A program made the position numbers and the translations under genes. Shown piece after piece: positions 8,566-16,362 of a stretch of 32,003 nt of DNA. Numbering within the stretch: the first letter of the stretch is position 1; each line of letters starts with the position of its first letter. This DNA is from Komagataeibacter europaeus LMG 18890 (GTDB taxonomy: Bacteria; Pseudomonadota; Alphaproteobacteria; Acetobacterales; Acetobacteraceae): the NCBI RefSeq assembly GCF_000285295.1, contig NZ_CADP01000022.1:1-32003 (forward strand), in the 5' to 3' direction. The notes under the pieces were generated by a model. That model made no database searches. It was not told where the DNA came from and saw only the letters and a program-made list of their open reading frames with translations.

Positions 8566-9105
8566 CTAGCGCGATGCCGAACGTTCGTTGCCCGTGCGGC
8601 GGCGTTCCGCCTTGTGCGGCGCGGGTTCCGCCAGCCAGTGGATCCGGGCGTTGCGCAGTTCGAAATTGCGCTGTCCCTGTACTCCAATATCCCCGAACGG
8701 GTCATAGACCACGCCACTGACCTCGGCCTGGCACTGCTCGTTCTTGCCGGTATCGCCACAGATCTGCTGGGCCTTGCGGAAGGAGGATTCCTCCATCGTC
8801 GGGCCATCAAGCGGCACCGCCCCATTCCAGTCCACCTGTCCCGGCAGGTCGGCAATACGGAAGGCCGCGCAATCCGCCCCGCCTGAATTGGCGGAGGTGA
8901 TGTAACACCCCTCGACCCGCACCAGCTTGCCGACATACTGGGCCGCCTGCGTCTGGAACGCCGCCACGTCCAGGGTCGCCACCGGCGCCGGGGCTGCTTC
9001 ACGGCGTGCCTTCGCTTCCCGTGCCGTGGCGAAGCCGGGGGCGGTTACTGCCGCGACAAGGGCCAGCCCGCCAGCCAGCACGCCAAGATGAAAACGTCGC
9101 CTCAC
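8566..9105 (-). CDS. Exported hypothetical protein
   Basis: 179 residues with a GTG start at 9105, supported by AAGGAA 8 bp upstream. The signal peptide has an RRR n-region and a hydrophobic core (LAGGLALVAAVTAPGFATA). The mature part has 'AAQYVGKLVRVEGCYITSA', which looks like the first strands of a small OB-fold, plus Cys at two further places that could form disulfides. The basic tail (PHKAERRRTGNERSASR) is probably disordered. Function unknown; periplasmic by inference. Confidence 0.65.
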   Translation of the reverse strand: MRRRFHLGVLAGGLALVAAVTAPGFATAREAKARREAAPAPVATLDVAAFQTQAAQYVGKLVRVEGCYITSANSGGADCAAFRIADLPGQVDWNGAVPLDGPTMEESSFRKAQQICGDTGKNEQCQAEVSGVVYDPFGDIGVQGQRNFELRNARIHWLAEPAPHKAERRRTGNERSASR

Positions 9106-9770
9106 GTCCTGTCTTCCTTTTCATGTGGGTCAGCCAGTGCTGACAATCCGCAAAGGAAGAATGTTTGCCATACACACCGCCATTGTCACCACAGCCCAGC
9201 GTGCGGGCTGCCATGCACGCACCTGCCAGATCCCGCGCCGAACCCGCACGGGCGCATGCGGCCGATCGCAGCCAACAGGCCATGGGTCGGACCGGAAGAC
9301 GATATCCAGCCTTCCCCGACCGACCCTGTGCCGTCCATGCCCTGATGGCGTGGCGGGATGAATGGGAATTTCCGGCAACGGGGAAAGGCGCCCCCGCCTG
9401 CACCGCAAACTTATGCCACTGGCGCGCGATTACTGGCCGACCCGTATTTCCACATCATCCGGGACAATGCCTCTCTCTGATCACCCCGTCTGATACGCGC
9501 AGGACCTGCGGTGCCTGCAGTCCGCCGCCACATCAATCGAAAGGCTGACAAACCGGCTCAGGCACCCTGAGCATCTGGCCCGGACTGCGCGGGAAACGGG
9601 ATTCCCGTCCGATATCGGCCATGCCTGCTTTTGCCCACGTACCCACGGCGACAGGGCTGGAACGTACCCTGTCTCGTGCAGCCAGTCCCGGCCTGTGGCC
9701 GGGGGAACCATGTTCAGACGTAGGGTCCATTATGGGCGTATGTCATCGGACTACTGGCGCAGGCCGTCCC
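9106..9770. other. 665-bp stretch without a convincing gene
   Basis: Open frames here are short and mutually overlapping, lack ribosome binding sites and carry no known motif. The only structured signal is the riboswitch-like region at 9284-9443. No gene follows it in the plus direction before the antisense of the gene ending at 9771, so this may be the scar of a lost gene. Confidence 0.5.
9284..9443 (+). ncRNA. Possible cobalamin-riboswitch-like structure, orphan
   Basis: In order on the plus strand: GGGTCGG (9284-9290), which can pair with CCGACCC (9437-9443) as a closing stem; a hairpin CCATGCC/GGCGTGG; then GGGAA (9364-9368), GCCCCCGC (9390-9397) and GCCACTGG (9415-9422). These boxes occur in the same order in the B12 riboswitch core. 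The usual CAGGAGACC-type 3' box is not recognisable, and a competing CCGACCC at 9320 could pair with the first strand. Probably degenerate, or not a true member. No B12-related gene lies downstream. Confidence 0.38.
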
Positions 9771-10382
9771 CTAGAACGGGGAAGCCTTCTGCCCCGCGCC
9801 CTGACCCAGGTTGGCGAAATGCTGGGTTTCGGCACAGCCACGGAAACGGTCCAGAACGGGAATGCTTCCTGCCAGATTGACGCTGAGCGTCGTGCGGTCG
9901 CCAAATTTCACCAATGCCACATGCGACGTCGCCATGGCGTCCAGCAGGCGGGTCAGGTCGTCGGCATGAATGTCGGCCGCAAGGGTCGTGGCGTCATTGG
10001 CCTGCATGTGGAACACGCGGGTATAGGCCCCCACGGTAACCGTCATGTCGCCTTTTTCACCATTGGCCAGCGTCCAGTGGTCATCGGCGCTGCGCACCTG
10101 CAGCGAATCGGCATCAGCGCGGAACATCAGGATCTCGCTTTCCGAACCGGCAATGCACAGGTCGGTATGCACGCCCGCATCAGGCGTATGATGAATGGCG
10201 ACCCAGCCACCGGCACGTTCATCCACCAGCATCTGCGACGGACTGGGACTGCTGTTCTCGTCTTCGGGCTGCATGGCCACGGGCACGGCACGGGGCCGTT
10301 CATCGTAGGACTGCGCCAGCGCGATCCCCGGCAGGGCGACCAGTGCCATACAGCCCAGAAGAAAATTCCGTTTTCTGTTCAC
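9771..10382 (-). CDS. Periplasmic protein of unknown function
   Basis: 203 residues from a GTG at 10382 that gives a clean signal peptide (NRKRNFLLGCMALVALPGIALA). An ATG at 10442 would put a longer basic leader in front. The mature domain runs as alternating beta strands: 'DLCIAGSESEILMFRAD', 'WTLANGEKGDMTVTVG', 'VALVKFGDRTTLSVNLAGS', ending with 'FRGCAETQHFANL'. Two Cys (near DLC and RGC) could bridge. The strand order resembles the N-terminal half of the divergent neighbour at 10750, so the two may be distant paralogues. No enzymatic motif seen. Confidence 0.6.
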   Translation of the reverse strand: MNRKRNFLLGCMALVALPGIALAQSYDERPRAVPVAMQPEDENSSPSPSQMLVDERAGGWVAIHHTPDAGVHTDLCIAGSESEILMFRADADSLQVRSADDHWTLANGEKGDMTVTVGAYTRVFHMQANDATTLAADIHADDLTRLLDAMATSHVALVKFGDRTTLSVNLAGSIPVLDRFRGCAETQHFANLGQGAGQKASPF

Positions 10383-10749
10383 TTTGCGACAATCCCATTG
10401 CAACAAGGACCGACGAATCGGGGTAATAGACAATTTCAGCATCACTGTGACGTGATGTAGACATATATTGTCATAATTCGGGCCATGGAAGGCCATTTCC
10501 ACATGCCTGTTTCCACGACGGGAAACATGGACGGCATGCCGTATGATCGCGACAGGTCTGCGACAAAATATGTCCGTTTCCTTCAACGCGATGCGTGCCA
10601 TGCTGGCGGCGAAAATAATACTAAAGAAGATTTTCATTTTGCCGCGCCACAGGGGCGATCTGTGCAGGCGGCATTGGTTTGTCGGTATCACGCCGTTATC
10701 ATGGCGGCCGTTGATGACATTTTATGGATACTGGAAGGAAATAGCCGGG
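10383..10749. other. Divergent intergenic region (367 bp)
   Basis: AT-richer than its surroundings, between two divergent periplasmic-protein genes. It should hold promoters for both, but I cannot assign -10/-35 boxes with confidence. Open frames extending into it belong to the unused 5' extensions of the two genes. GGAAGGAAA near 10733 is the ribosome binding site of the right-hand gene. Confidence 0.45.
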
Positions 10750-11673
10750 ATGCGCCTGCTACCTGCTGCCATCCTGGCAATCGGGACCCTCTGCGCCACG
10801 CCATGCGCGTACGCCGCCGATCCGGACTGGATATTCGCCAACAGCGGACCGGGCGGCCAGCCCATGATCATGTCCCACCAGGGCACGCTGGATATCATGT
10901 TCTACCGCGCCGCCAGCGGTACGGTGGGGATTGCCATTCACCAGCGCCACGGTCGTTACCGCAACCCGAAAGGGGTGGAGACAGCCATGGTGATGATCGG
11001 CAAATTCACCATTGCGCTGCAGGTCTTTGGCAATGCCCAGAAATGGGATACGGCTGGTGGCGACCTGAAACCCGATACCGTGCCTGACCTGGTCGTCGCC
11101 CTGAAGGGGGCAGCCACGGGGGCGCTGATCCCGTTCGAACGTGACCCGGTGCCGTTTTCGGTAAAGGGGGCCATGGCGGCCCTTGATGACCTGGCCCAAT
11201 ATGCCACCCAGCACGGGGAAAGCCTGCCGCCGCCGCTGCAACCGGCGCCCGCCGCCCATGCGGCCGCCCCGGTGGTGGATATAGAAAAGCTGGCCCATCA
11301 CCCGTACGATACCCAGCACGGGCGCAGGCTGGCGCTGCCGCAATATGACATTGCGGCCAACTGCGACCGCGCCCATATCGAAATGCAGGATACGGACGGG
11401 GAATGCATTGGCGCCGAACAGAAAAGCCAGGCAGCCCTGACCGCGCACTGGACCGGATATGACAGCGACCTGCGCGCCGCCTGCCTGTCACTAGTCAGCG
11501 ACCCGGGGCGGCTGGAAAAATACCAGACGCTGCTTATGTGCCTGTCGCGCTATCAGGATGACCGGCGGCAGTGGCAGCTTGTCTCCGGTTCCAGCGGTAG
11601 CGACGACATCATGCCCGCCAAGAACCCGGCGCAGGCGGGTGATGCGCCCGCGGCACCTGCGGCCCGCCCCTGA
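10750..11673 (+). CDS. Exported two-domain protein with C-terminal Cys4 domain
   Basis: 307 residues. ATG 10750 follows GGAAGGAAA and opens a signal peptide (MRLLPAAILAIGTLCATPCAYA). Residues of about 25-150 form a beta-rich domain similar in strand order to the neighbouring gene at 9771. A Pro/Ala linker follows, then a helical domain near residues 200-270 with a fixed Cys spacing: NCDRAH, GECIGAEQ, AACLSL and LLMCLSRY, plus an 'AALTAHW' core. The same Cys4 layout recurs in the secreted protein at 19134 and resembles LprI-type or alphaproteobacterial exported domains. The tail is low-complexity Ala/Pro. Function unknown. Confidence 0.65.
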   Translation: MRLLPAAILAIGTLCATPCAYAADPDWIFANSGPGGQPMIMSHQGTLDIMFYRAASGTVGIAIHQRHGRYRNPKGVETAMVMIGKFTIALQVFGNAQKWDTAGGDLKPDTVPDLVVALKGAATGALIPFERDPVPFSVKGAMAALDDLAQYATQHGESLPPPLQPAPAAHAAAPVVDIEKLAHHPYDTQHGRRLALPQYDIAANCDRAHIEMQDTDGECIGAEQKSQAALTAHWTGYDSDLRAACLSLVSDPGRLEKYQTLLMCLSRYQDDRRQWQLVSGSSGSDDIMPAKNPAQAGDAPAAPAARP

Positions 11674-11678
11674 AAAAA

Positions 11679-12056
11679 TCAGTCTGTGGGGTTGCGGCGC
11701 GTCAGTGCGAATATGAAAAAGACCACACCGCTGAGCAGCAGCCCGAACAGGATGACCAGCGGCTGGATATAGAGCACCACCAGCACCAGGAACAGCACCA
11801 GCAGGGCGCTGTATTTCAGCTTGCGGTCCTCACTGGAAAACAGGTCGATCAGGCCGTCCGAAATCTGGTGCAGGGCCGATGCGCCGTCCGTGCCTTCACG
11901 CGGCGCGACCGTCAGACCCCGCCGTGCCAGCTGCTGCAGGAAAGCACGCGCCTGATCCTGTGCCGGGGCAGCCGCCGCATCACGGCCCATGCCGGTGGGC
12001 AGGGATGCTTCCACGGCATCAATGACACGACTATCCACAGAAACCTGATCGTCCAT
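11679..12056 (-). CDS. Small membrane protein with C-terminal hydrophobic hairpin
   Basis: 125 residues from ATG 12056 (GGGGGAA 9 bp upstream; an ATG 33 bp further up is less likely). The first 80 residues are soluble and acidic. Residues of about 82-116 are almost wholly hydrophobic (ALLVLFLVLVVLYIQPLVIL, then FGLLLSGVVFFIFAL), a helical hairpin with a Pro in the turn. Ends TRRNPTD, so both ends are probably cytoplasmic. Converges on the gene ending at 11673 with only 5 bp between stops. Family not recognised. Confidence 0.6.
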   Translation of the reverse strand: MDDQVSVDSRVIDAVEASLPTGMGRDAAAAPAQDQARAFLQQLARRGLTVAPREGTDGASALHQISDGLIDLFSSEDRKLKYSALLVLFLVLVVLYIQPLVILFGLLLSGVVFFIFALTRRNPTD

Positions 12057-12110
12057 TTTTAGCAGTTCCCCCAGCCATGCAGCGTGCAACGCGCTGGCCC
12101 ATCCACGCTG

Positions 12111-12140
12111 TTATCCACATAACTTACTGGTTTATCCCCA
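12111..12140 (+). promoter_or_regulatory. DnaA-box-like pair TTATCCACA and TTATCCCCA
   Basis: TTATCCACA (12111-12119) matches the DnaA box consensus exactly; TTATCCCCA (12132-12140) differs at one base. A third, CTATCCACA, is at 12031 in the same orientation inside the coding region. They lie upstream of the minus-strand gene starting at 12056. ATCCCC-AAAA-GGGGGAT (12134-12150) also makes a hairpin at the end of the next gene. Could be chance. Confidence 0.3.
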
Positions 12141-12149
12141 AAAGGGGGA

Positions 12150-12623
12150 TTATTGCCCTCCGGCATGATTATGGCCCACATGGGCGCATGCAATACGCCG
12201 GCCATCGCGCAGGGACGGGTCGACCGTCATTTCCCCACGCGGCACCGGGCCGTCAGCTATCCGGTGACCCGTGCCCATATGGCCCGACCATGTGGCATAG
12301 GACAGCGTGCGGTACGTATCTGCCGCACAGTTGTACATGACGGAAAACCGGACCGAGGCAAAGGGCAGCCCGTGACGGATCATGTCCTCGTCAAAATCCT
12401 GGATGAACGTGGCGGATGAATGCGTGCCATGTACCTGGACCGAGGCCAGGTCGATATATTCATTCACCTTGTTCTGGTACGGCGGCAGCTTCTGCAGTTC
12501 CGTCTCACCATGCGGGGCCGGGGATACGGGCTGGTCCTGCACCTGTGCCGCCCTTGCGCCGTTTACCATCCCGCCGCAGGCCATGCCTGCAGCCATCAGC
12601 GCCACCACAACCCTGTATCGCAT
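12150..12623 (-). CDS. Secreted protein, surface-adhesin-E-like
   Basis: 157 residues from ATG 12623 (GGGAG just upstream). Signal peptide MRYRVVVALMAAGMACGGMV...ARA. The mature part reads 'NEYIDLASVQVHG', 'FASVRFSVMYNCAADTYRTL', then a basic/proline stretch and 'GRRIACAHV'. This order (YID strand, a Cys after the SV.F strand, R-x-L, C-terminal Cys) is like the surface-adhesin protein E domain, where the two Cys bridge. The match is by pattern only. Divergent from the exported mutarotase. Confidence 0.6.
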   Translation of the reverse strand: MRYRVVVALMAAGMACGGMVNGARAAQVQDQPVSPAPHGETELQKLPPYQNKVNEYIDLASVQVHGTHSSATFIQDFDEDMIRHGLPFASVRFSVMYNCAADTYRTLSYATWSGHMGTGHRIADGPVPRGEMTVDPSLRDGRRIACAHVGHNHAGGQ

Positions 12624-12767
12624 CTTCTCCCTTTCAGGCGCGCGAAACGCACGCGTACACACCAGACCCGTATTCATTGCCCTGTTTTGCAGGATCGAAC
12701 CCATAGCGGCAAGATAAACAGCAGGGAAACGGGTTTCATATCGACCCGATAATGACAGGAATACGCC

Positions 12768-13964
12768 ATGCACGCTTTTTTTTCGCACGGGTGCGACCGT
12801 TTTTCCCTTGCCGGGCTGCTGGTAATGGCGGTTGTCACGGCGGCCCATGCGGGTCCGACACCGGCCATGACACTGGACCGCGCACCATTTGGCACCACCC
12901 CGGACGGCCAGAGGGTCGAACGCTTCACCCTGGCCAACCGCCATGGCATGCGCGTGCAGGTCATGACCTATGGCGCGACCATTACCACCATCGATGCACC
13001 CGACAGCAGCGGCCATGTCGCGGATATCGTGCTGGGGTTCCCGACGCTGGACGGCTATACGCGTGACAGCGCCCGTGGCGGCCTGTTTTTCGGGGCGACG
13101 GTCGGGCGCGTGGCCAACCGCATCGCCAACGGCGCCTTCGTGCTGGACGGACAGACCTACCATATCCCCCGAACCGAGGGGACCAACGCCCTGCATGGTG
13201 GCCGCAGGGGGTTCGACAAGCATGTCTGGACGGTGGAAAACACCAGCGTCACCGCCAGTAGCGCCAGCGTAACCCTGAAACTGGTCAGCCCGGACGGGGA
13301 TGAAGGCTTCCCCGGCACGCTGACCACGCATGTCACCTTCAGCCTGAACGATGGCAACGAACTGTCACTGCACTACACCGCGACAACGGACCGGCCCACG
13401 GTGGTCAACCTGACAAACCACAGCTACTTCAACCTGGGTAGGGAGGGCAGCGGATCGATCGAAAACGAGGTCCTGCAGGTCAATGCCGGTACCTTCACCC
13501 CCATTGATGCGAAATCCCTGCCACTGGGCACTGTCGTATCCGTTGCGGGCACGGCGCTGGACTTCCGCACGCCCCACCGTATTGGCGAGCGCCTGCGCGA
13601 TCCCGACGCGCAGATGATGTATCCGCATGGTTATGACCAGAACTGGATCGTCAACGGCCAGCTATCGCGGGCGCCGGTGCCTGCGGCCCGCCTGTGGGAT
13701 CCGGCATCGGGGCGGGTGCTGGATGTGCTGACCACGCAGCCGGGGCTGCAGGTCTATACATCCAACGCGCTTGACGGCAGCTACGTCGGGCCTTCGGGTC
13801 ATGCCTATCGCCAGACGGATGCCGTGGCGCTGGAAACACAGCATTATCCCGACAGCCCCCACCACCCCGGTTTCCCCAGCATCATACTGCGGCCGGGGCA
13901 GACATATGACGAAACCACCCTGTACCGCGTGGGCGTGCAACCTGCTCCCCATCCGCGTCCTTAA
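12768..13964 (+). CDS. galM: Aldose 1-epimerase (mutarotase), exported
   Basis: Interconverts alpha and beta anomers of glucose, galactose and similar sugars. 398 residues including an N-terminal signal peptide (LAGLLVMAVVTAAHA), so it should act in the periplasm, as in the Acinetobacter Mro type. Family motifs: 'TNALHGGRRGFDKHVW', 'TNHSYFNLG' (catalytic His region) and 'ETQHYPDSPHHPGFPS' with the catalytic Glu, plus 'DQNWIVNG'. In acetic acid bacteria a periplasmic mutarotase could feed beta-glucose to membrane glucose dehydrogenase; that link is inference. A second, cytoplasmic epimerase lies at 28681. Confidence 0.93.
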   Translation: MHAFFSHGCDRFSLAGLLVMAVVTAAHAGPTPAMTLDRAPFGTTPDGQRVERFTLANRHGMRVQVMTYGATITTIDAPDSSGHVADIVLGFPTLDGYTRDSARGGLFFGATVGRVANRIANGAFVLDGQTYHIPRTEGTNALHGGRRGFDKHVWTVENTSVTASSASVTLKLVSPDGDEGFPGTLTTHVTFSLNDGNELSLHYTATTDRPTVVNLTNHSYFNLGREGSGSIENEVLQVNAGTFTPIDAKSLPLGTVVSVAGTALDFRTPHRIGERLRDPDAQMMYPHGYDQNWIVNGQLSRAPVPAARLWDPASGRVLDVLTTQPGLQVYTSNALDGSYVGPSGHAYRQTDAVALETQHYPDSPHHPGFPSIILRPGQTYDETTLYRVGVQPAPHPRP

Positions 13965-14046
13965 GGAATATGGGAAATACCGTTGATTCCGGAGGGAATA
14001 TCCTTACATACCTCACCATAGCGTGATTGAAGGACATAGGATCCAG

Positions 14047-14220
14047 ATGAAAAAAATTGCCGTTGTGCTTCTGCTCGCGGGGCTGGCAGCATGCCAGTCC
14101 GGTCATTCGCCCTCTGATCCGAGCGAAAGCGGCGGTATCGGTGGCATGACCGGATCACCGGGACAGGATGCACCCAGCGATGGACCCGGCGGGAGTGGTG
14201 GACCGGGCATGGGCAACTAG
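14047..14220 (+). CDS. Small Gly/Ser-rich lipoprotein (57 aa)
   Basis: ATG 14047 is 5 bp past AGGA. The signal is MKKIAVVLLLAGLAAC, with lipobox L-A-A-C, so the mature protein is about 41 residues, tethered by lipid. The rest is low-complexity Gly/Ser/Pro/Asp (GGIGGMTGSPGQD, GPGGSGGPGMGN), presumably flexible. Downstream of the mutarotase by 80 bp. Role unknown. Confidence 0.65.
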   Translation: MKKIAVVLLLAGLAACQSGHSPSDPSESGGIGGMTGSPGQDAPSDGPGGSGGPGMGN

Positions 14221-14221
14221 T

Positions 14222-14239
14222 CCGCACGACCGGGTGCGG
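14222..14239. terminator. Hairpin between convergent small genes
   Basis: CCGCAC-N6-GTGCGG, directly after the stop of the lipoprotein and before the stop of the minus-strand gene at 14251. No T-run. Confidence 0.35.
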
Positions 14240-14250
14240 GCGTGGCGGTA

Positions 14251-14442
14251 TCAGTCGCGCCCGCCACTCAGGTTGATGACGCCAAGCCCCAGCAGGCCAA
14301 GCCCGGCCAGCCCTTCAGCCACCATCCATGATATCGGGCCGATCCCTTCAGCCGTCATGCCGCGCACCAGAACGCCCACGCTGCCAATCATCAGGAGCAG
14401 GGACACAATGGTAACCCATTTTACAATCTTGCCGCGGTTCAT
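14251..14442 (-). CDS. Small two-helix membrane protein (63 aa)
   Basis: MNRGKIVKWVTIVSLLLMIG... Two hydrophobic segments (about residues 8-27 and 36-57, the second GLAGLGLLGLGVINL) with a short polar loop, and basic flanks. ATG 14442 is used; a TTG just before it is also in frame, and GAAGAGA is upstream. Inner-membrane by inference. Similar small hydrophobic proteins are common and poorly characterised. Confidence 0.55.
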   Translation of the reverse strand: MNRGKIVKWVTIVSLLLMIGSVGVLVRGMTAEGIGPISWMVAEGLAGLGLLGLGVINLSGGRD

Positions 14443-14694
14443 CAATCTCTTCGCTGTCTGTCGATCCGGTTACCGGCAGGCCTGGTCCCTGTCCTTCTAA
14501 CACCCTGAACGGTCAATCGTCCAAACACAGCATGCGCAGCCGCAATGCGCCTGCCGCGTATCAGGGATCATTTCATGCAGATGTGATCCCCCGCCGGTGC
14601 ATCTTTCCGTATCTTCATTGCGTTGATGGTTTCATGAACCCTCCGGGCACAGGCCCCACGACAGGGATATCCCACACCGGCAAGGAGCAAGGTC

Positions 14695-14814
14695 ATGCAG
14701 GCAACCGGCACCCTTTCCACCCCGCCACGTGAATGGTCCGCGCGGATGCGGCATCTCGTGCGGACATGTGCGGCCTATCCATACGCCTTCCTGCATCTGT
14801 GGGACGGGGACTGA
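14695..14814 (+). CDS. Small ORF with strong ribosome binding site (39 aa)
   Basis: ATG 14695 preceded by AAGGAGCAAGGTC, a near-perfect Shine-Dalgarno at 8-bp spacing. It encodes MQATGTLSTPPREWSARMRH... ending LHLWDGD, with one Cys and many aromatic residues. No family recognised. Convergent with the small gene at 14827, stops 12 bp apart. The strong initiation signal is the main support. Confidence 0.4.
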   Translation: MQATGTLSTPPREWSARMRHLVRTCAAYPYAFLHLWDGD

Positions 14815-14826
14815 CCCCGACCCGGT

Positions 14827-15003
14827 TCATTCATGCCGCAGGTCGGATGCGGAAAACCATTCGTCATTTCCCGTACGGTCACTGCGCACGCGGATCTGGC
14901 CATTTTCGATGATTTCGACAATGTCGCCCTTCATCCCGCGCAGTTCCGGCTTGACCGGTGCATCATCCCTGACCACCACAATATCACCTGCCTTGAAATC
15001 CAT
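14827..15003 (-). CDS. Small SH3-barrel-like protein (58 aa)
   Basis: 58 codons, ATG 15003 behind AAAAAAGGAG. Begins MDFKAGDIVVVRDDAPVKPE and continues with 'GMKGDIVEIIENGQIRVRS' and 'NDEWFSASDLRHE'. The GDIVVVRDD ... G..G.IVEI ... V+..... EWF....L pattern is a small beta-barrel (KOW/SH3-like) as found in many ~60-residue bacterial proteins. Cytoplasmic, acidic. Family not named. Confidence 0.6.
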   Translation of the reverse strand: MDFKAGDIVVVRDDAPVKPELRGMKGDIVEIIENGQIRVRSDRTGNDEWFSASDLRHE

Positions 15004-15221
15004 GTCCGGTTCTCCTTTTTTCGATTATGGTGGTCCTGCGCGGGGACGTGGCCACCGTGGCCCACGGTCCCGCCCGCATCCGCCCCAATCATGCCAGTGA
15101 TGGCGGACATCACAAGCCGTTGTCCGGCCATGTCATACCACATCCGCACAAAGGGCAGGTTGCCGCAGGGAAAGATGCTCCGACATGAAGGGGGAACCGA
15201 TACAACATACAGGAATGCTTC

Positions 15222-15383
15222 ATGTCATCAGAACATCATCTGCCTTCCGCCACGGACCTGCAGCGCGAACTGGAACAGGTCCGTCGTGATTACGCCATTG
15301 CACTGAAGGACCGGCCCGAGCACGCCAGGGCGCTCGAAGCACGCGCCAAAAAGCTGGAAGCCGAACTCGCCCGCCAGAAATAA
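15222..15383 (+). CDS. Small coiled-coil protein (53 aa)
   Basis: ATG 15222 with AGGA 7 bp upstream. Encodes MSSEHHLPSATDLQRELEQV..., then charged heptad-like helices (RRDYAIALKDRPEHA, RALEARAKKLEAELA) ending ARQK. It should form one long amphipathic helix or coiled coil. Cytoplasmic, no known domain. Third of five closely spaced small genes in this section. Confidence 0.55.
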   Translation: MSSEHHLPSATDLQRELEQVRRDYAIALKDRPEHARALEARAKKLEAELARQK

Positions 15384-15587
15384 CAGGCGCATACGGGTCG
15401 GGACACGACATATCCGGCCCCGCCGGGCGGCACGGCATGCACCCGGTATTGACTGTCATCATGTCAAGATGGCTGCATGACAGGCTGCCATGCGGCGGCA
15501 GACATGGTTCATGGCGCGGTTCCACCCCATGTGAAGGGGAACGGGCACACCGTGTGCCCCCTACAGAACAAGAATTAGGATGCTATC

Positions 15588-15770
15588 ATGAGCAAAGTGG
15601 CAACCAGTGGTCCTGACGCACAGGGCAAGTACAGCCTGGAAGTAAGCATCGGCGGCCTGACTGGCACGCTGGGCGGTTTTTCCTCCGCCATGGAAGCCGA
15701 GGATTACGCCGTTTCCCTGCTGCGCCGCGTCAAGGAACTGGCCAAGGCCGATAACCTGAAGACGGCCTGA
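15588..15770 (+). CDS. Small conserved-looking protein (60 aa)
   Basis: MSKVATSGPDAQGKYSLEVS..., AGGA 7 bp before the ATG. Two short beta strands around 'YSLEVSIGGLTGTLGGF' followed by a helix ('AMEAEDYAVSLLRRVKELAK'). Compact alpha/beta size, no signal peptide. Unrecognised. A long GC-rich hairpin 15 bp downstream suggests an independent transcript. Confidence 0.55.
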   Translation: MSKVATSGPDAQGKYSLEVSIGGLTGTLGGFSSAMEAEDYAVSLLRRVKELAKADNLKTA

Positions 15771-15785
15771 AATAATTCCTGAAAA

Positions 15786-15833
15786 CCCGCCGGCAGGGGG
15801 CGGCATGCGACAGTATGCCCCCCGTCCGGCGGG
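15786..15833 (+). terminator. Long GC-rich hairpin after the 60-aa gene
   Basis: Outer stem CCCGCCGG/CCGGCGGG and inner stem GGGGGCGGCAT/TATGCCCCCC (with small bulges) around a short loop. Very stable, but no T-run follows; perhaps Rho-assisted or an mRNA stabiliser. Confidence 0.5.
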
Positions 15834-15938
15834 ATGACGGCCATCGCCGGTCGTCATTATGCCTTTTTTCTTTATACAGTTGGAAACCTGACAGGATCAG
15901 GACGTGAAGCTGTATATGGAAAAAGGACACTCTTTCCC

Positions 15939-16322
15939 ATGAAACGACTGACCCGGTCACTGTCGGTACTGGTTTTGGCCAGTCCGCTTGTCGCCTGCGT
16001 TGATGGCCCCGGATATGGCGGCTATTACGGCGGGTACGGTTATGGCCCCAGCGGGGGTTATTATAGCGGATATGGCGATTATTACGGCGGCGCGCCCGAA
16101 TATATCGGGCGCGGCGGTGGCTGGGGCGGCGGTCGCGGCCGCCCCGGTGGCGATTTCCATGGTGGTGGCCCACGTGGTGACTTCCACGGTGGCGGACCCG
16201 GGGGCGGTGGAGGCCACGGTGGGCCGGGCGGTGGCGGCGGTCGTGGTCCCGGCGGCCCGGGTGGCGGCGGTGGCGGCCACGGTGGTGGTGGCGGCGGTCA
16301 CGGCGGGCCCGGCCGACATTGA
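15939..16322 (+). CDS. Gly-rich repeat lipoprotein
   Basis: 127 residues. Signal MKRLTRSLSVLVLASPLVAC, with lipobox L-V-A-C. The mature part starts with Gly/Tyr repeats (YGGYYGGYGYGPSGG), then GRGGG, DFHGGGP repeats and a poly-Gly/His tail ending GGHGGPGRH. Low complexity throughout and probably unfolded; the His-Gly runs could bind metal. AAGGA is 11 bp before the ATG. A perfect intrinsic terminator follows. Role unknown; surface or periplasmic by inference. Confidence 0.65.
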   Translation: MKRLTRSLSVLVLASPLVACVDGPGYGGYYGGYGYGPSGGYYSGYGDYYGGAPEYIGRGGGWGGGRGRPGGDFHGGGPRGDFHGGGPGGGGGHGGPGGGGGRGPGGPGGGGGGHGGGGGGHGGPGRH

Positions 16323-16327
16323 TGCAT

Positions 16328-16362
16328 ATGGCCGGTTCCGTTTGCGGAACCGGCCATTTTTT
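16328..16362 (+). terminator. Rho-independent terminator
   Basis: ATGGCCGGTTCCG, loop TTTG, CGGAACCGGCCAT, then TTTTTT. A 13-bp perfect stem plus U-run ends the Gly-rich lipoprotein gene; it overlaps the end of the SMR gene by two bases. Confidence 0.9.

Noticed and set aside
9621-10460. Plus-strand ORF of 279 codons
   Set aside because: Lies opposite a gene with signal peptide and start signals (9771-10382); composition is that of an antisense shadow.
12692-12702. GGGTTCGATCC on the minus strand, like a tRNA T-loop
   Set aside because: Flanks do not form a T-stem, acceptor stem or D-arm; no tRNA can be folded.
12624-13331. 5' extension of the minus-strand ORF ending at 12150
   Set aside because: It runs antisense through the mutarotase gene; the signal peptide and GGGAG site place the start at 12623.
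15939-16322. Gly-rich DNA repeats as a possible CRISPR or minisatellite array
   Set aside because: The repetition reflects Gly codons of a lipoprotein; there are no regular spacers or constant repeat length.
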